In this document: piece after piece, positions 37,131 through 48,807 of the stretch | How positions within the stretch are numbered: position 1 is the stretch's first letter | Layout: every line of letters starts with the position of its first letter | Source: Pectinophora gossypiella | Lineage: Eukaryota > Arthropoda > Insecta > Lepidoptera > Gelechiidae | NCBI RefSeq assembly: GCF_024362695.1 | Contig: NC_065419.1 | Coordinates: forward strand, 5,952,678-6,016,677 | DNA length: 64,000 bases | Direction: 5' to 3' | Program-made: the position numbers and the translations under genes | The notes under the pieces: generated by a model | Databases searched by the model: none | What the model was told of the DNA's origin: nothing | Seen by the model: only the letters and a program-made list of their open reading frames with translations

Positions 37131-37996
37131 TTTATCATATAAGAGAGGCTGAGAAATGCATTTCGAAGGTATGTCAACCTAACCCTGTAGAAGACTGGTG
37201 GAAGGTCAGACAGGCAGTCGCTTCAGTAAAAAACCGGAACTGTCAAATCTTCAGGTTAGGTAAGTGGACCCTGTGAGAAGCGGGAAAACATTGATAGTGA
37301 GATCATGAAATTATACTTAGATATCACTACATACAATCAGAACAACGAAGGTGAGGTCAGTGAAGGGACTGTCAAGATTATATTACAAAGTTGACACCCG
37401 ATCTTTACACCCCCTTGTCTTAAACAGACCCCGTTATTTTTGTTCATGGTTGTGCCTATATTTTGGTAGACTTAGTATGAATCTGTTTTCTCAATTTAAA
37501 AGAGTAATAGTTACAATTGTCTCTGTAACTTGCCTCAATTGATAAATTAATATGTATCGTTTACAATCTGTCTGTGTACATTTTAATAAAGTAACAAAAT
37601 ACAATAAATTAACTGAACTAAAACAAAAGCCTATCACACAGAGTTACTTATCAATTCTTAATTCTCTTTCTAAAACGAACCTTGTGATTTCCTTTTTGTT
37701 CTTAACCTACTGTATGTAACAAATGACACGAGCCAACCTATTACGAAATAGACAGTTAAATAATCGCTCACTAACATCCTAAAGGTCGCACCCCACCCGC
37801 CAATTTCCCCAGCAATTTCCCCCGGATTTTTTCAATACTCGTTCTCGGCCATTTAACATTTTTATGTGTAATCTTGCCGTGGCGTGGGACAAGGAGATTT
37901 TTGCGTCAGTTTATTTTATCGGCGACGCTTTACAGCCGGCGAGAGATTAAATATCTCGTGAGCCGAGGGCGCTTGCGAGACGCTCCTAAGTTATTG

Positions 37997-38550
37997 GCTT
38001 GTATTTGGGTTTATAATAAAATCGCCCGGCGCTTTTGGATCGATGTTAGAAGTACTTAGAGGTGGAGACCTGGAGTCCTAAAACACAGGGTATCCTAGTT
38101 TAGGCTCCAGCCTTTACAAATATTGTATTTTTGTACGTATTTCGTCTGATAGGAGTAATCTCTTGGTAAAGTGTCTGAGAAGTGCTTACTAGTGTAAGTG
38201 CTTCCGGATAAGTTCTGTAGTCAAATTGTTCCTTATTGTATGTTTCAGGTAGAATTCAATGTCTCTACACTCTTTATGTATTATGCTTGTATTTGGGTTT
38301 ATAGTAAAATCGCCCGGCGTTTTTGGATCGATGTTAGAAGAACTTACTTGAGACTTAAGGGCCTTATTCATCATGTGCTGAATCTGTCTGATAAGAGTAA
38401 TCTCTTGGTTAAGTGTCTGAGAAGTAATAAGTGATTACGGAGAAGTTGGCAATAAATTTATTTTATTCTTATTCTTATTCTTGTCTAGTGAAATTGTTTC
38501 TTATTGTATGTTTCAGGTAGAATTCAATGTCCTTGACACTCTTTATGTAT
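37997..38550 (+). repeat. Tandem duplication with about 288-bp unit
   Basis: Copy 1 (37997-38284) and copy 2 (38285 to about 38550) share three blocks in the same order. These are gcttgtatttgggtttata plus tcgcccggcg (offset 288), gtctgatagg/aagagtaatc (offset 243) and attgtatgtttcaggtagaa (offset about 267). The changing offsets show indels between copies. Not coding as far as I can see. Confidence 0.8.
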
Positions 38551-38996
38551 ACCTCTTGACTTAACACATAATTACACCTAACTTGCATTTAGTCTTATAA
38601 TATCAAGTAGATTAAAATGATATTATGGACAGATACCTAAGTCAATGTATTCAGGTCATAAACACATAGGTACAAAATAAAAAAATAAAAGCGAATAACA
38701 TTCGATCTGATTACACAGTCTGATAGTCGATGTAATGAATCGTAAAAGATTGGTGTTTTATAACGCGGCACATCTAAACATTGTTCGTAAATTATGCAGC
38801 ATTTGTATGGAAATACAAGAGTCACCCCCGAAGCTCTTTAAAAATACATCCTGCCATATTGTAGTCTCGGTTTGATGTGCACTCCCGTTTTTATTACTTT
38901 TTCATGCAGATAGTATTATGATACGCCATATTTTAGCAAACACAACTTTTTTAAATAAGTACAACGAATAAAACTTAAGTTCTACGTTTTTGAACT

Positions 38997-39293
38997 GACA
39001 GAACTGGGCACAGGCCTCCCCTCAATCAACCGGAGGGGTATGGAGCATACTCCACCACGCTGCTCCACTGTGGGTTGATGGAAAAGTTTTACAGCTAATA
39101 CCAACGGCTTAACGAGCCTTCCGGAGCACCGAATCATCATACTTTTTCGGACAATCAGGTGATTTAAGCTTACAATGTTCTTACCAAACAAAGGACAGTC
39201 TCAAAAAGTAATTTAGACAATGTCCCCATCGGTAATCGAACCCGGACCTCCAGGTCGTGAGCACAACGTTCTAACCACTAGACCACGGAAGCA
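38997..39293 (-). mobile_element. SINE family 2, inverted
   Basis: From cagaactgggcacaggcctc and catactccaccacgctgctc through cggacaatcaggtgatttaa to the inverted head ccactagaccacggaag, including a B-box-like ggtaatcgaacccgga. Related fragments are at 42800-42872 and 59085-59158. Confidence 0.7.
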
Positions 39294-39299
39294 GAAAGA

Positions 39300-40550
39300 A
39301 AACAGAAGAGAAAAATAGTTTTATACTTTAAATGGTGTCAATATTATTAGCATCTCTTTTTTAAATATAAGTAACCAATAAAACCTCTTTTCTAAATCTT
39401 TAAACTGACATAATTGGCCATTTAGAAATCCAAAAATTGTCGTGTTCGCCATAAAAGAAAAGAGAAGAAAAACACGTTATTACTTTTAAATTGTATCATG
39501 GCATTTCACATTATTCTTTTGAAACTCCAGCCAGTCAAACAAAAGATTCAGTCTATTTTGTCGATTTTAGTGATATACATTTTTAATGATATAAAAAACT
39601 CTTTTAAGAAAGTAAATACTTTGTGGACGTCATAATACTTTAAGGCAATATATATCTTTTTTTTAAATTGACTATTCTGGAGCTGGACAGTTTATAAAAA
39701 ATACAATAAAACTATTGGTTAATTTTATTTTATTTTATTACGGATTTAAGCTTAACAGTGAAAGTAGCGAAAGTATTAAAAATGAAACCAACGTTAATTC
39801 TTTTATAAAACAACTAAAGCTACTACTTATCACTAAAAGCTATTACACAGTCAATGAATATATAAATAATAAACTAAAATGAATAATTTTTAATAATATT
39901 TTATAAATTAAATCATAATAAACATATAAAACAATAAGTACTTATAATATAAGTGCAATAACATTGTTAACATATAGTAAGTATGATAAATACAAATTGT
40001 ATCGCTGACTAATAATTAAGTTATGTTGTCCTCTCTACCAGTTGCAGTGCCCTTACCGGGTCCATGTTGATACTATAGTACTTACTTCTGTATTTTAATA
40101 ACACCACAATTTGTACGAACACATGGTCGCAATAAAACATTTCTATTTCTAGCTTATAATTAAATTAGAGCTAATAAACCAACCGGTTTATCCACATACC
40201 TATTACAATTTTGTTGTAATTTAATAAGTAGTTTTCGTTTATTATCCGATTTTAAATTATTATACAAGTACGACTTTGCAAATTGGTGACCAAACCTCAC
40301 TGTATTTGTTGGTATTACCATGAAGGAATTTGGGCCTGGTTTGACGTGAAGTGGCAAAGCGTTTCTGTACGACAATAAACATCACACGCAATCACTAGAG
40401 CAAACATAGTACGAATGTTTGCCTTGCCACCCGCTACGAACCGCTACTGCCTGCTACGGTGCTACGAAAATGCTACACGTTCCAAGTAGGTATACTGTTA
40501 CGATTTCGATAATATTTTGAAGACTAAATATTATATAAACAACAGTGGGA
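39300..40550. other. No gene recognised
   Basis: AT-rich. The stretch at 40030-40150 (tgcccttaccgggtccatgt, then a cgcaataaaacatt end) resembles 51370-51460 and is probably a LINE 3'-end remnant. Confidence 0.35.
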
Positions 40551-40554
40551 CATA

Positions 40555-40735
40555 TTTTGGAGATGTCCTTAGAAAAGGTTCAGTACGATCTACTCTGAAC
40601 CGGAGTGCGTGAATGAAACGATTGAAGAATGTGGAGGAAGCAAGAGAAGTGTGTCAGTATCGAAGCAAATGGAATGCTATAGTCTTATCCCGGTGGGAAA
40701 AAGGCGTGAGTTTATGTATGTATGTAATAAGTATG
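40555..40735 (+). mobile_element. LINE 3' fragment (RTE-like)
   Basis: Broken frames give peptides such as RLKNVEEAREVCQ and RSKWNAIVLS followed by a (GTAT)n end, typical of the C-terminus of lepidopteran RTE-type reverse transcriptases. Frameshifted and truncated. The family call is from memory. Confidence 0.4.
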
Positions 40736-40739
40736 GGAC

Positions 40740-42030
40740 GTTTATGTTTAATATACTCGTACGTACATTAGTCACATAGTCACATACGTTATTGTACCTT
40801 CCTCACGCAGAAAAGTATAGTATGCCGCATACTCCGCCATGCTTCCTCATAAAGAGTTGTTTGAGATCTTAGGTTGACAACTTTAGGTGACATAGATATT
40901 TGAAATCTAACGGGAAGGCTTCCGTACTCTTTTCTTAACATACATATTAGATACATCATCTGCTTAGACCCTGACATATATGTACCTACTTGTCTTGCTT
41001 GTTATATGTATTATAGCTAGTGTTACCCTGGTGGGTGCTGGTGCTATCGTGCTATCTATCTATGTATATCGTGCTATCTATCTATATCTTCAGGTTTATA
41101 TCGGTATATGTACCTCAACATACACCGGGTGTCCCCGGTGTGTAGCCGTCAATATGCCAGCCCCTTGTTGACTGCCCCGCAATGCAAACAGCGCGATGTT
41201 TGCCAGTTTAACTCGAGGACTATTGCAAGTAACACAAATTCGGCACTATCTGTCTTACTTCCGCCTCCTTCCTGTACAGGCATACGACGTCGATAAGTAG
41301 ATATAACAAAACATCACGGCTTGTCTCCTGAAGGGGTAGTCAGAGGTGTATAGTACATATATATAGCTATTATTCAAACATGAATTTAAACTCGACGAAT
41401 TTGATAGGTGGAGCCCAAACCAGGATTCAAACCCGTGACGTGACGTGTTGTAACATGCAGCACTTCTGTCTGATACGAACTCACATGATATGACATGATG
41501 GTTAGACGTACGTATGGGTAGACGTACTAGCTACCACTTTTCAAAACAATATTAGGTAAGTACCTACTCGTAAAATATCTAAAAACAGGATAAATATAAA
41601 AACGCGACCCCCGTGTCACCTTGTTGATATCATATTTTGCGCCAGACGCAATTTGTTTTATTATTTCGATACGCAGCCAGCCTCTACCAACACTGAACCA
41701 TTCCCCGCACTTACATTCTAACTCTACAACAATACAATAAGGTGGGTATTTGAACGTTTTCCGTTTGATTCTCGACACGTTAGGCGAGCGTCATTCATGG
41801 AGGCTAACCTTATATTCGGCGAAGAATGGTTGATAAATTTTCAATACTCACTTTATTAGGGGCGGCGGAAGGAGGGTGGGTGAAACTGCCTTTATTAGAT
41901 TTTCTAGAAACGTGAACCGGATTGCATGGCCTGCGTCCGACACCTCGATATTGAAAATTTCTTGCTCTTTTCATACTTATGTTAGTTATGTTAGATAATA
42001 AACTCTCGCAAGAGGAGTGAGTATGACAAT
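40740..42030. other. No gene recognised; SINE-like and microsatellite remnants
   Basis: A (CTAT)n stretch lies at 41048-41092. At 41370-41440 sequence such as aaacatgaatttaaactcga and aggattcaaacccgtgac recalls SINE family 3, eroded. Confidence 0.4.
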
Positions 42031-42690
42031 AAGGGACCTTCCAGGCTACATTCCCCATAAACAATATAGATGGCGTTGTTCAGATTTAACGTCATAATTA
42101 CCTATTCTCTCATTGCTCAGGTACATAATTATTCAAAAATATAATGTAATGGTAGAAGCAAGATCTCTTCTTCTATCGTGTGGGTTGTGAGGTGAATTAC
42201 CAACCTCATCAACCCTGGTGTCAGGGTTACTATTGAGCCGCCAAAGGCCCCTGACATGACTCATATAACGACTACGTACTTATATCAGTAAGTAGTAACC
42301 GGGACCAACGGCTTAACGTGCCTTCCGAAGCACGGATCGTCTTACTTTCGGACAATCAGGTGATCAGCCTGTAACGTCCTAACCAAACTAGGGACCACAA
42401 AGTAATTTAAAATAAAAAAGAAGCAAGATAAATAATTGTTACTTACTATCCTTGCTTGATTGTTACATTATGCATAGAATTATGTTGCTACCTATACTCA
42501 CTATATTGCTTCATTTTGATCAAAATAATAGCGGGGGAAGGTATAATGTGCCTGGGATACCTAAAAACAAAGATAAAAGATGCATAATTATGTCTGTTAT
42601 CCGTGAAAGTAGAAGGTTAAACCAAGGAACATTTTTACAGCGCCATCTATATGGTTTTTGAGTAACGTAGCCTGGAAATTAACCTATGAA
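42031..42690. mobile_element. MITE family D with a nested SINE
   Basis: The ends are inverted repeats: ccttccaggctacattcccc with acaatatagatggcg on the left, cgccatctatatgg with acgtagcctggaa on the right. The family-1 SINE at 42167-42407 sits inside, so the MITE is older. A second copy at 46449-46838 lacks the SINE. Confidence 0.7.
42167..42407 (-). mobile_element. SINE family 1 nested in MITE D
   Basis: From cttcttctatcgtgtgggtt to ccaaactagggaccacaaag. The tRNA-like head is missing (5' truncated). Confidence 0.8.
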
Positions 42691-43618
42691 TTGATTCTTA
42701 TATCGGAATAAAAATACGACAATATGGCGCAGTAGCCTACTCGAAAAAGAAAGGATTTTATTTATCTATTTATAAACCACATAGGAAAGTAGGTGTACGT
42801 GCTAATGCTGGGCTCCTCCTCGAGTGTACGGAGCATACGTCACCACTCTACTCCACTGCTGCGGTTCATTTATTGCGAAATGTGTTCGTATAAGGAATAT
42901 TAAATAAAGAACATAAGTAAAAGATAAAATAATTATGTTGATAGCAAGTAAATAGGTACATACTTACATACAAAATTCACGTCTGTAATCACTAATGGGG
43001 TGGGTAATCAAGAAGGCAAGTTGCAGGCACTTTTAATACGATACACCTCTGCCTACTCCTTAAGGAATACAGGTGTGATCCTAAGCGATGTAAATAAAAG
43101 AGGATGATTTTGTTTCTTCAATCACCCTTACAGAAAATGATATCATTTTTATTTTATATTTTGACGCCTGCCATCTAAATAACCGTTAGTGAAGCTTTTT
43201 ACTCAACCATGATGACTGCCCATAACAGTGAACCAACACTGAACAGAGAAGTGTTAAAATTATGAAGCACCTCTGCTAGATGGCGGAACTAGTCACTAAA
43301 GAAAATAATGCGCTTTTTTAATTGCTTATTTTTTTAATCATTTAAATATCACATAATTACTTTTTTAAATATTAAGATTCATTTGTATCTGAAATTCTCA
43401 AAGCAAAAATTTATCGATTTTGTTTGATTTGCATAGATTTATTTAAACAACTGGCAACAATTTTTTGACATTCATCGTAATGTCAAACTAGGAGACAACA
43501 AAAGTGAGGTTATTTCTGTGATGTGTCAGAATTTGTCCGTGTAAATAACGCATTTTTAGGCATTTCTGTAGTTATATGCCTACTTAGTTAACGTAATTGG
43601 TTAATACAATATTGAACA

Positions 43619-46069
43619 ATGTCTGTCGTAATAGAAACTACACTCGGTGACATCACCGTAGACTTGTTCTTAGAACAGCGTCCTGTAACTTGTCTCAATT
43701 TCTTGAAGCTTTGCAAGATGAAATACTACAATTTTAACCTATTCCACACCATAAGGAGTGGTTTCATAGCTCAAACTGGAGATCCTTCAGGAGAAGGCGA
43801 TGGTGGCCAATCTATTTTTGGCCTCTTGGAAGGCCCAGCAAAAAGATTCTTCTCTGGCGAAAAAATGCCAAAGATACGCCACACTAACACCGGTTTGCTA
43901 TCAATGGTCGGAACAGATGACTTGATGATTGGTTCGCAGTTCTTCTTTACTCTTGGTACTGATTTAGATTCACTTGATGGCACTCACTGTGTGATTGGAG
44001 AGGTCACCGAAGGACATGATATACTAAGGAAACTCAACGATGTTATTTGCGATGAAAGTCACCGTCCATACCAAGATGTGCGCATAACTCATACAGTGGT
44101 ACTAGAAGATCCTTTCAGTGATCCCAAAGGATTTAGAGCTCCATCCCGATCACCTTCTCCAAGTGCTGAACGGTTGCGAGGCGGTCGCATCGCACCTGAT
44201 GAGGAACTTGATGAAACTCAAGGCAAGAGTGCTGCAGAAATACAAGAAATGATTGAGGAGAAGGAAGCTAAAGCTCGAGCTACTATCTTGGAGATTGTTG
44301 GAGATATACCCGATGCAGATATTGCTCCACCTGAAAACGTTCTTTTCGTATGCAAACTGAATCCTGTTACCACTGATGAGGATCTGGAAATTATTTTCAG
44401 TAGGTTTGGAAAGATTGTCAGTTGTGAGGTAATAAGAGACAAAAAAACTGGTGATTCCCTGCAGTACGCCTTCATTGAATTTGATAATAAGAAGTCTTGT
44501 GAGGATGCTTATTTCAAAATGGATAATGTATTGATAGATGACAGAAGGATCCATGTTGACTTCTCACAGTCTGTTTCAAAAATAAAATGGTTAGGCAAAG
44601 GTAGAGGTGTAAAACATATAAATGATGATGACATTCCAAGCAAAGATAACCATTTTGAAAAAAATAAGTCAAATCGTTCAATAAGTAAAGACAGGGGCAG
44701 ACATGATGATAGAGACAAACATCAGAGAGATAGAGAAATCAGGAGACAAATTAGGCACAGAGAAGAGGAAGAAATTAGGCAAAGAGAAGAAAAAGGAGTA
44801 AACCGCAGAGGTGAAGAAACAATTAGGCGTAAAGAAGAAAGAGAAATTAGGCACAGAGAAAAAAGTAGTCTCAGAGAAGAAGAAGAAATAAGGCGCAGGC
44901 GAGAAAGAGAAATTAGGCATAGAGAAGAACAAGAAAATAAGCAAAGAGAAGAAAAAGGCGTAAACCGCAAAGATGAAGAAACAATTAGACGCAAAGAAGA
45001 AAGAGAAAACAGGCACAGAGAAATAAGTAGTCTCAGAGAAGAAGAAGAAATTAGGCGCAGGGAGGCAAGAGAAATTAGGCACAAAGAAGAAAAAAATAGC
45101 AGCCTCAGAGAAAAAGAAGATTTTAGGAGAAGAGAAGAAAGAGAAATTAGGCGCAGAGAAAGGAGTAGCAGTAGAACTAAAAAGGAAAGGTCCAGGGAGA
45201 GACCAGTTCAGAAAGAATCAAATTACAACAACCATCGTGAATCTGATTCTAAAAGTTTTGAAAGAAGGAGAGATGATCATAGGAAAAACAGTTCTTATAA
45301 TGAGGAGAAGAGGGAAAACCAAGATACTCACATTAATTCTCATAAATCAAGGCCTACATCATCTCCTGAAAATGAAAGAGAAAGAATAAATAAATCTCCA
45401 AAACAAAGAGATAGATCTGATAGATCCATACAAAATGACAATTCTGGTAAGAATGATAGTGAACAAGAAAGAAATGTGAGATCTCAAGACAGAAAATCGA
45501 GATCCCAATTATCTAACTCAAGAATGTCAGATCACAAGAGCAGTAATAAAGAGAAAGTAGAAAAACATGAATCAAACTCCAGAAAGACTGAAAGAGAGGA
45601 AGTTCAAAACAGCAGAAATAATAAATTAAAACATGAAAAACGAGTAGAGCCCCGTACTCCATCACCCACTGACGGAAAAAAGGACAAGAACGCTTCAAAG
45701 AGCAATCAAGTAAAGAAAATTAAAAAGAACAGTCAAGAAAAGAAAGACAAAAAAGATCTGAAAAAAAAGAATTTTGAGAAAAAGAAGCGTAAACACTCAA
45801 CTTCCTCTTCTGATAGTGACTCCTCTGATTCCAGCTCATCAACTAGTTCTAGTTCATCAAGTGACTCTGATAGGAAAAGGAAACGGGCTAGAAGGAGAAA
45901 GAGGAAGTATTCTTCTTCTTCTAGCAGTACGTCCAGTGACAGTTCATCTTCCACTTCCACATCAGACTCAAGCAGTGACTCATCTAGTTCAGATAGTCAT
46001 TCCAATAGGAAAAGAAAAGTAAAGAACAATTCTAAGAAAAATCTAGCAAAGAAGATAAAAAAAAAATGA
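43619..46069 (+). CDS. Peptidyl-prolyl isomerase-like 4 (cyclophilin plus RRM), intronless
   Basis: An 816-aa nuclear, spliceosome-associated cyclophilin. The order is a cyclophilin-like domain (residues 1-165: TTLGDITVDLFLEQRP, FIAQTGDPSGEG, GSQFFFTLG), a linker, then one RRM (about 240-318) with RNP2 LFVCKL and RNP1 LQYAFIEF, ending MDNVLIDDRRIHVDFSQSV. That stretch is almost invariant in PPIL4. The catalytic Arg of cyclophilin A is Thr44 and the Trp is Ser118, while the Phe and Gln (F49, Q52) remain, so isomerase activity is probably weak. This fits the family. The tail (about 340-816) is Arg/Glu-rich, then Ser-rich with Lys clusters, and far longer than in human PPIL4 (about 490 aa). It contains internal repeats. 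The ATG matches the family start. No introns interrupt it. Confidence 0.97.
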   Translation: MSVVIETTLGDITVDLFLEQRPVTCLNFLKLCKMKYYNFNLFHTIRSGFIAQTGDPSGEGDGGQSIFGLLEGPAKRFFSGEKMPKIRHTNTGLLSMVGTDDLMIGSQFFFTLGTDLDSLDGTHCVIGEVTEGHDILRKLNDVICDESHRPYQDVRITHTVVLEDPFSDPKGFRAPSRSPSPSAERLRGGRIAPDEELDETQGKSAAEIQEMIEEKEAKARATILEIVGDIPDADIAPPENVLFVCKLNPVTTDEDLEIIFSRFGKIVSCEVIRDKKTGDSLQYAFIEFDNKKSCEDAYFKMDNVLIDDRRIHVDFSQSVSKIKWLGKGRGVKHINDDDIPSKDNHFEKNKSNRSISKDRGRHDDRDKHQRDREIRRQIRHREEEEIRQREEKGVNRRGEETIRRKEEREIRHREKSSLREEEEIRRRREREIRHREEQENKQREEKGVNRKDEETIRRKEERENRHREISSLREEEEIRRREAREIRHKEEKNSSLREKEDFRRREEREIRRRERSSSRTKKERSRERPVQKESNYNNHRESDSKSFERRRDDHRKNSSYNEEKRENQDTHINSHKSRPTSSPENERERINKSPKQRDRSDRSIQNDNSGKNDSEQERNVRSQDRKSRSQLSNSRMSDHKSSNKEKVEKHESNSRKTEREEVQNSRNNKLKHEKRVEPRTPSPTDGKKDKNASKSNQVKKIKKNSQEKKDKKDLKKKNFEKKKRKHSTSSSDSDSSDSSSSTSSSSSSDSDRKRKRARRRKRKYSSSSSSTSSDSSSSTSTSDSSSDSSSSDSHSNRKRKVKNNSKKNLAKKIKKK
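44798..45121 (+). repeat. Tandem coding repeat in PPIL4 tail
   Basis: Two roughly 54-codon units follow each other. Each begins GVNR, passes through EETIRRKEERE and SSLREEEEIRRR and ends near REEK or LREK. Shorter IRxRE/REE periodicity extends either side (44730-45170). This points to in-frame tandem duplication of a charged segment, likely forming long helices. Confidence 0.8.
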
Positions 46070-46448
46070 TATATCATCATTAACAACAGTGCACTTATAA
46101 ACTTATTATAAATATGGTTAGCTTAATTTATTTTAAGGTTTTTTAGTGTGTTTTATTGCATGTTCTGGTACAAATCTGTGTATGCTACAATTTAAGTAGT
46201 CATATGCACTTCTTTATGTTCAAGATATTTTAAACTACATGATTCTGTAAATAGAATGATTTGGAAGTAATACATCCAAAATTATCAGTGTTTATTATCA
46301 TGTTTTACTAAATTAAATACTACAAAAAAATTGACCCGATATAATTTCTAAAAATAGTGAAACTGAAGACATCCACTTTCCAATTAATTGTTGATACAAT
46401 ACAATTTATATTTTATTAATGGCAGCACTGACCTTTGCATAAAATGAC
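46070..46448. other. PPIL4 3' flank
   Basis: Presumed 3'UTR and flank. An ATTAAA-type signal is present near 46311-46316, but no canonical AATAAA is near the stop. Nothing else recognised. Confidence 0.35.
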
Positions 46449-46838
46449 GGACATTAAAGGCTACATTTCCCAAAAATAATATAGATTACTATTCAAATTT
46501 CACATGATAATTACCTATTTTCTCATTACTTGGGTACTGAGAAAATATAATGAATAACGATTTATTCATATACAATTTAATAGCATAAGCATATATATAA
46601 TTGTTACTTGGAGTTTAGATCCAGTTATGTATAGAACTATGTTTTTTTTTTGAATAATAATGGGTGGTTAAATGAGATGTATTATGCCTAGGTGTAATAA
46701 AAAGGGTCATCATTTCTGCCCAAAAACAAAAATAAGTGATGCATTATGCCGGTTATTCGTGAAATTGTTAAAACGGAGGAGTTTTATTACAACGCCATCT
46801 ACATTTTTTGTAGAACATAGCCTGAAAAGTCCCTTATT
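46449..46838. mobile_element. MITE family D, second copy
   Basis: Left arm acattaaaggctacatttcc, right arm tagaacatagcctgaaaagt with acaacgccatctac. Inverted ends match 42031-42690. The 113-codon frame over its right half is an accident of the repeat. Confidence 0.65.
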
Positions 46839-46897
46839 ACATACCCAAAATGAATCCTACTTTGTTGTAATTATTGTAATGCCTTATTGTAATGTTA

Positions 46898-47045
46898 TGG
46901 GCGATAAGCTGATCCCTTATCACCATAAGGTTCATCATATCCAGCTTACGACATCGTATCAACAGTGGCTGCAAGTTGTCTTTGATTACTTGTGGCTCTG
47001 CCCACCCCATTAGGGATTACGGGCGTGAGTTTATGTATGTATGTA
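46898..47045 (+). repeat. Retroelement 3'-end remnant ending in GTAT repeats
   Basis: gggcgataagctgatccctt, aacagtggctgcaagttgtc, cttgtggctctgcccacccc, ending gggcgtgagtttatgtatgt. Repeated at 48245-48395 and in part at 10245-10320. Probably the end of a LINE family. Confidence 0.6.
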
Positions 47046-47343
47046 TTGTAATGCCTTACTTATTTATTTAAGTAATTATAAAATTGGTTAATAACCATGC
47101 TCAGTACAAAATTGTAAAACTTAGCAATAATTTTATAGTAGGTATTACATAATGTAATTTCACAATATGAAGTCACAGTTTTTATAATATTTCTTATTAT
47201 AGCTAGTAGTACAGTTAAGTCTTATGTTTTATTTCCATTAAAAAGTACTTTAATAGTTATTCCGCCTTTTATTTTACATAAATGAAAGATGGTTAGTTTG
47301 ACCAGACATAGTACATTGTCTTGTGCGATGGATGAGCGCGATA

Positions 47344-47661
47344 ATCTTCTTATCGTGTGGGTTGTGGGGTGGAATACCAGCCTCATCAACCCTGGTGTCA
47401 GGGTTACTATTGAGCCGCCAAAGGCCCCTGACATGATTCATGTAACGACTACTTACTTACATCAGTATGTTGTAACCGGGACCAACGGCTTAACGTGCCT
47501 TCCGAAGCACATCTTACTTTCGGACAATCAGGTGATCAGCCTGTAATGTCCTAACCAAACTAGGGATCACAGTGATTTTTTGTGATATGTCCCCACCGGG
47601 ATTCGAACCCGGAGCCTCCGGATCGTGAGTCCAACGCTCAACAACTGGACCAAAGAGGCCG
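47344..47661 (-). mobile_element. SINE family 1, near full length
   Basis: Inverted copy from cttcttatcgtgtgggttgt to the head tggaccaaagaggcc, with B box complement ggattcgaacccgga. Confidence 0.85.
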
Positions 47662-48055
47662 TTAGTGCGATAACAACTATTTCTCTTTCGCACTCACGCG
47701 ATACAGCCTAGTACGAAAGAGGCGGGAGATTATTTTACAGGCAAAACTTGGAACGCGTTCCAACAACTTGTTTATTCTAAGATGTCGTTAGAAAGGAATT
47801 TCAAGTGTAAATAAGTCTACCTTTTGTTTCTCTATAGTTAATTTAATATAAGTAGTGATGTGATGCACAATGTTAAATGCTTAAATAGAAATCGTCTAAG
47901 GGATTACTTTGTCTAACTTCATGCCCGTAATCATTATTGAGGTAGGCAGGGGCATACCGCAGACGACAATGACGGAAAATTATACACACAATGTCATGCA
48001 TGTTGTATTAACATTGTATTACCTTCTACCACAGAACACTATTACTCCTTCTACA

Positions 48056-48118
48056 CATTGATATCAACTCAGAATCATACGTCAAAGTTTTTGTTACGGT
48101 GTCACTAACGCCCATAGG
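48056..48118. mobile_element. MITE family A terminal fragment
   Basis: gatatcaactcagaatcata, then gttacggtgtcactaacgcc, the right terminal arm of family A. Confidence 0.6.
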
Positions 48119-48244
48119 TAGGTCTACGCGCGCTTTCAATTCTTGGGAGCGAATAAAAAACTTTCTTGCTTAATATCGTCCCGGACATGTTGTCAAAACT
48201 GACGCAGGAATTGTAGAGACTGTACTTTCTAAGGAGATGGACCT

Positions 48245-48395
48245 TGATTATGGGCGATATGTTGATCAGCGTCACCATAAGTATCATCATATCCATCTTA
48301 GGTCATCCTATCATAAGTGGCTGTAAATTGTCTTCAGTTTACTTGTGTCTCTGTCTACACCGTAAGCGATTACGGGCGTGAGATTATGGATGTAT
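48245..48395 (+). repeat. Retroelement 3'-end remnant, second copy
   Basis: tgggcgatatgttgatcagc, ataagtggctgtaaattgtc, gggcgtgagattatggatgt. Same family as 46898-47045, directly beside MITE B. Confidence 0.55.
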
Positions 48396-48396
48396 G

Positions 48397-48544
48397 TACA
48401 GTCATGAGCAATATAATGTACCCACTTTAGGACTCTGTCGCACTAACATGTTTGACATTTAATGAGACTTATGCAGTTCAATTTGACAAAAAACTTAATG
48501 TGACATGGTACCAAAGTGTATACATATTAATGCTCGTGACCGTA
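48397..48544. mobile_element. MITE family B, complete copy
   Basis: Ends cagtcatgagca and tgctcgtgaccg are inverted, flanked by TA on both sides. The interior matches 21104-21261 in the opposite orientation. Confidence 0.75.
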
Positions 48545-48807
48545 TTGTACCTATGTACGTTACGTACATATAATATGCGCCAAGGCTCATTATCTCGAGA
48601 TTCCCGAGGTAATGTAAGAAACTCTTTGTATAATGATGTACCAACTTATACCTACTGAACTGACGTAACGAGTTACAGACAGTGCGATGTAGAAAATCTT
48701 GTCAGACTGACGTACATCACGCCCGTAATCCCTACGGGAATGGGTAGAACCACTAATCATCAGAAACAAAAGTATAACTACACTTTTTTTTAACTACAAC
48801 CTCAGCT

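Noticed and set aside
44678..45082. Long minus-strand open frames of up to 134 codons opposite PPIL4
   Set aside because: They mirror the GAA/AGA-rich coding repeat (reading as Phe/Ser/Leu-rich), a usual shadow of purine-rich coding sequence.
46672..47013. 113-codon + frame downstream of PPIL4
   Set aside because: Covers the right arm of MITE D and a retroelement end; not conserved as protein between copies.
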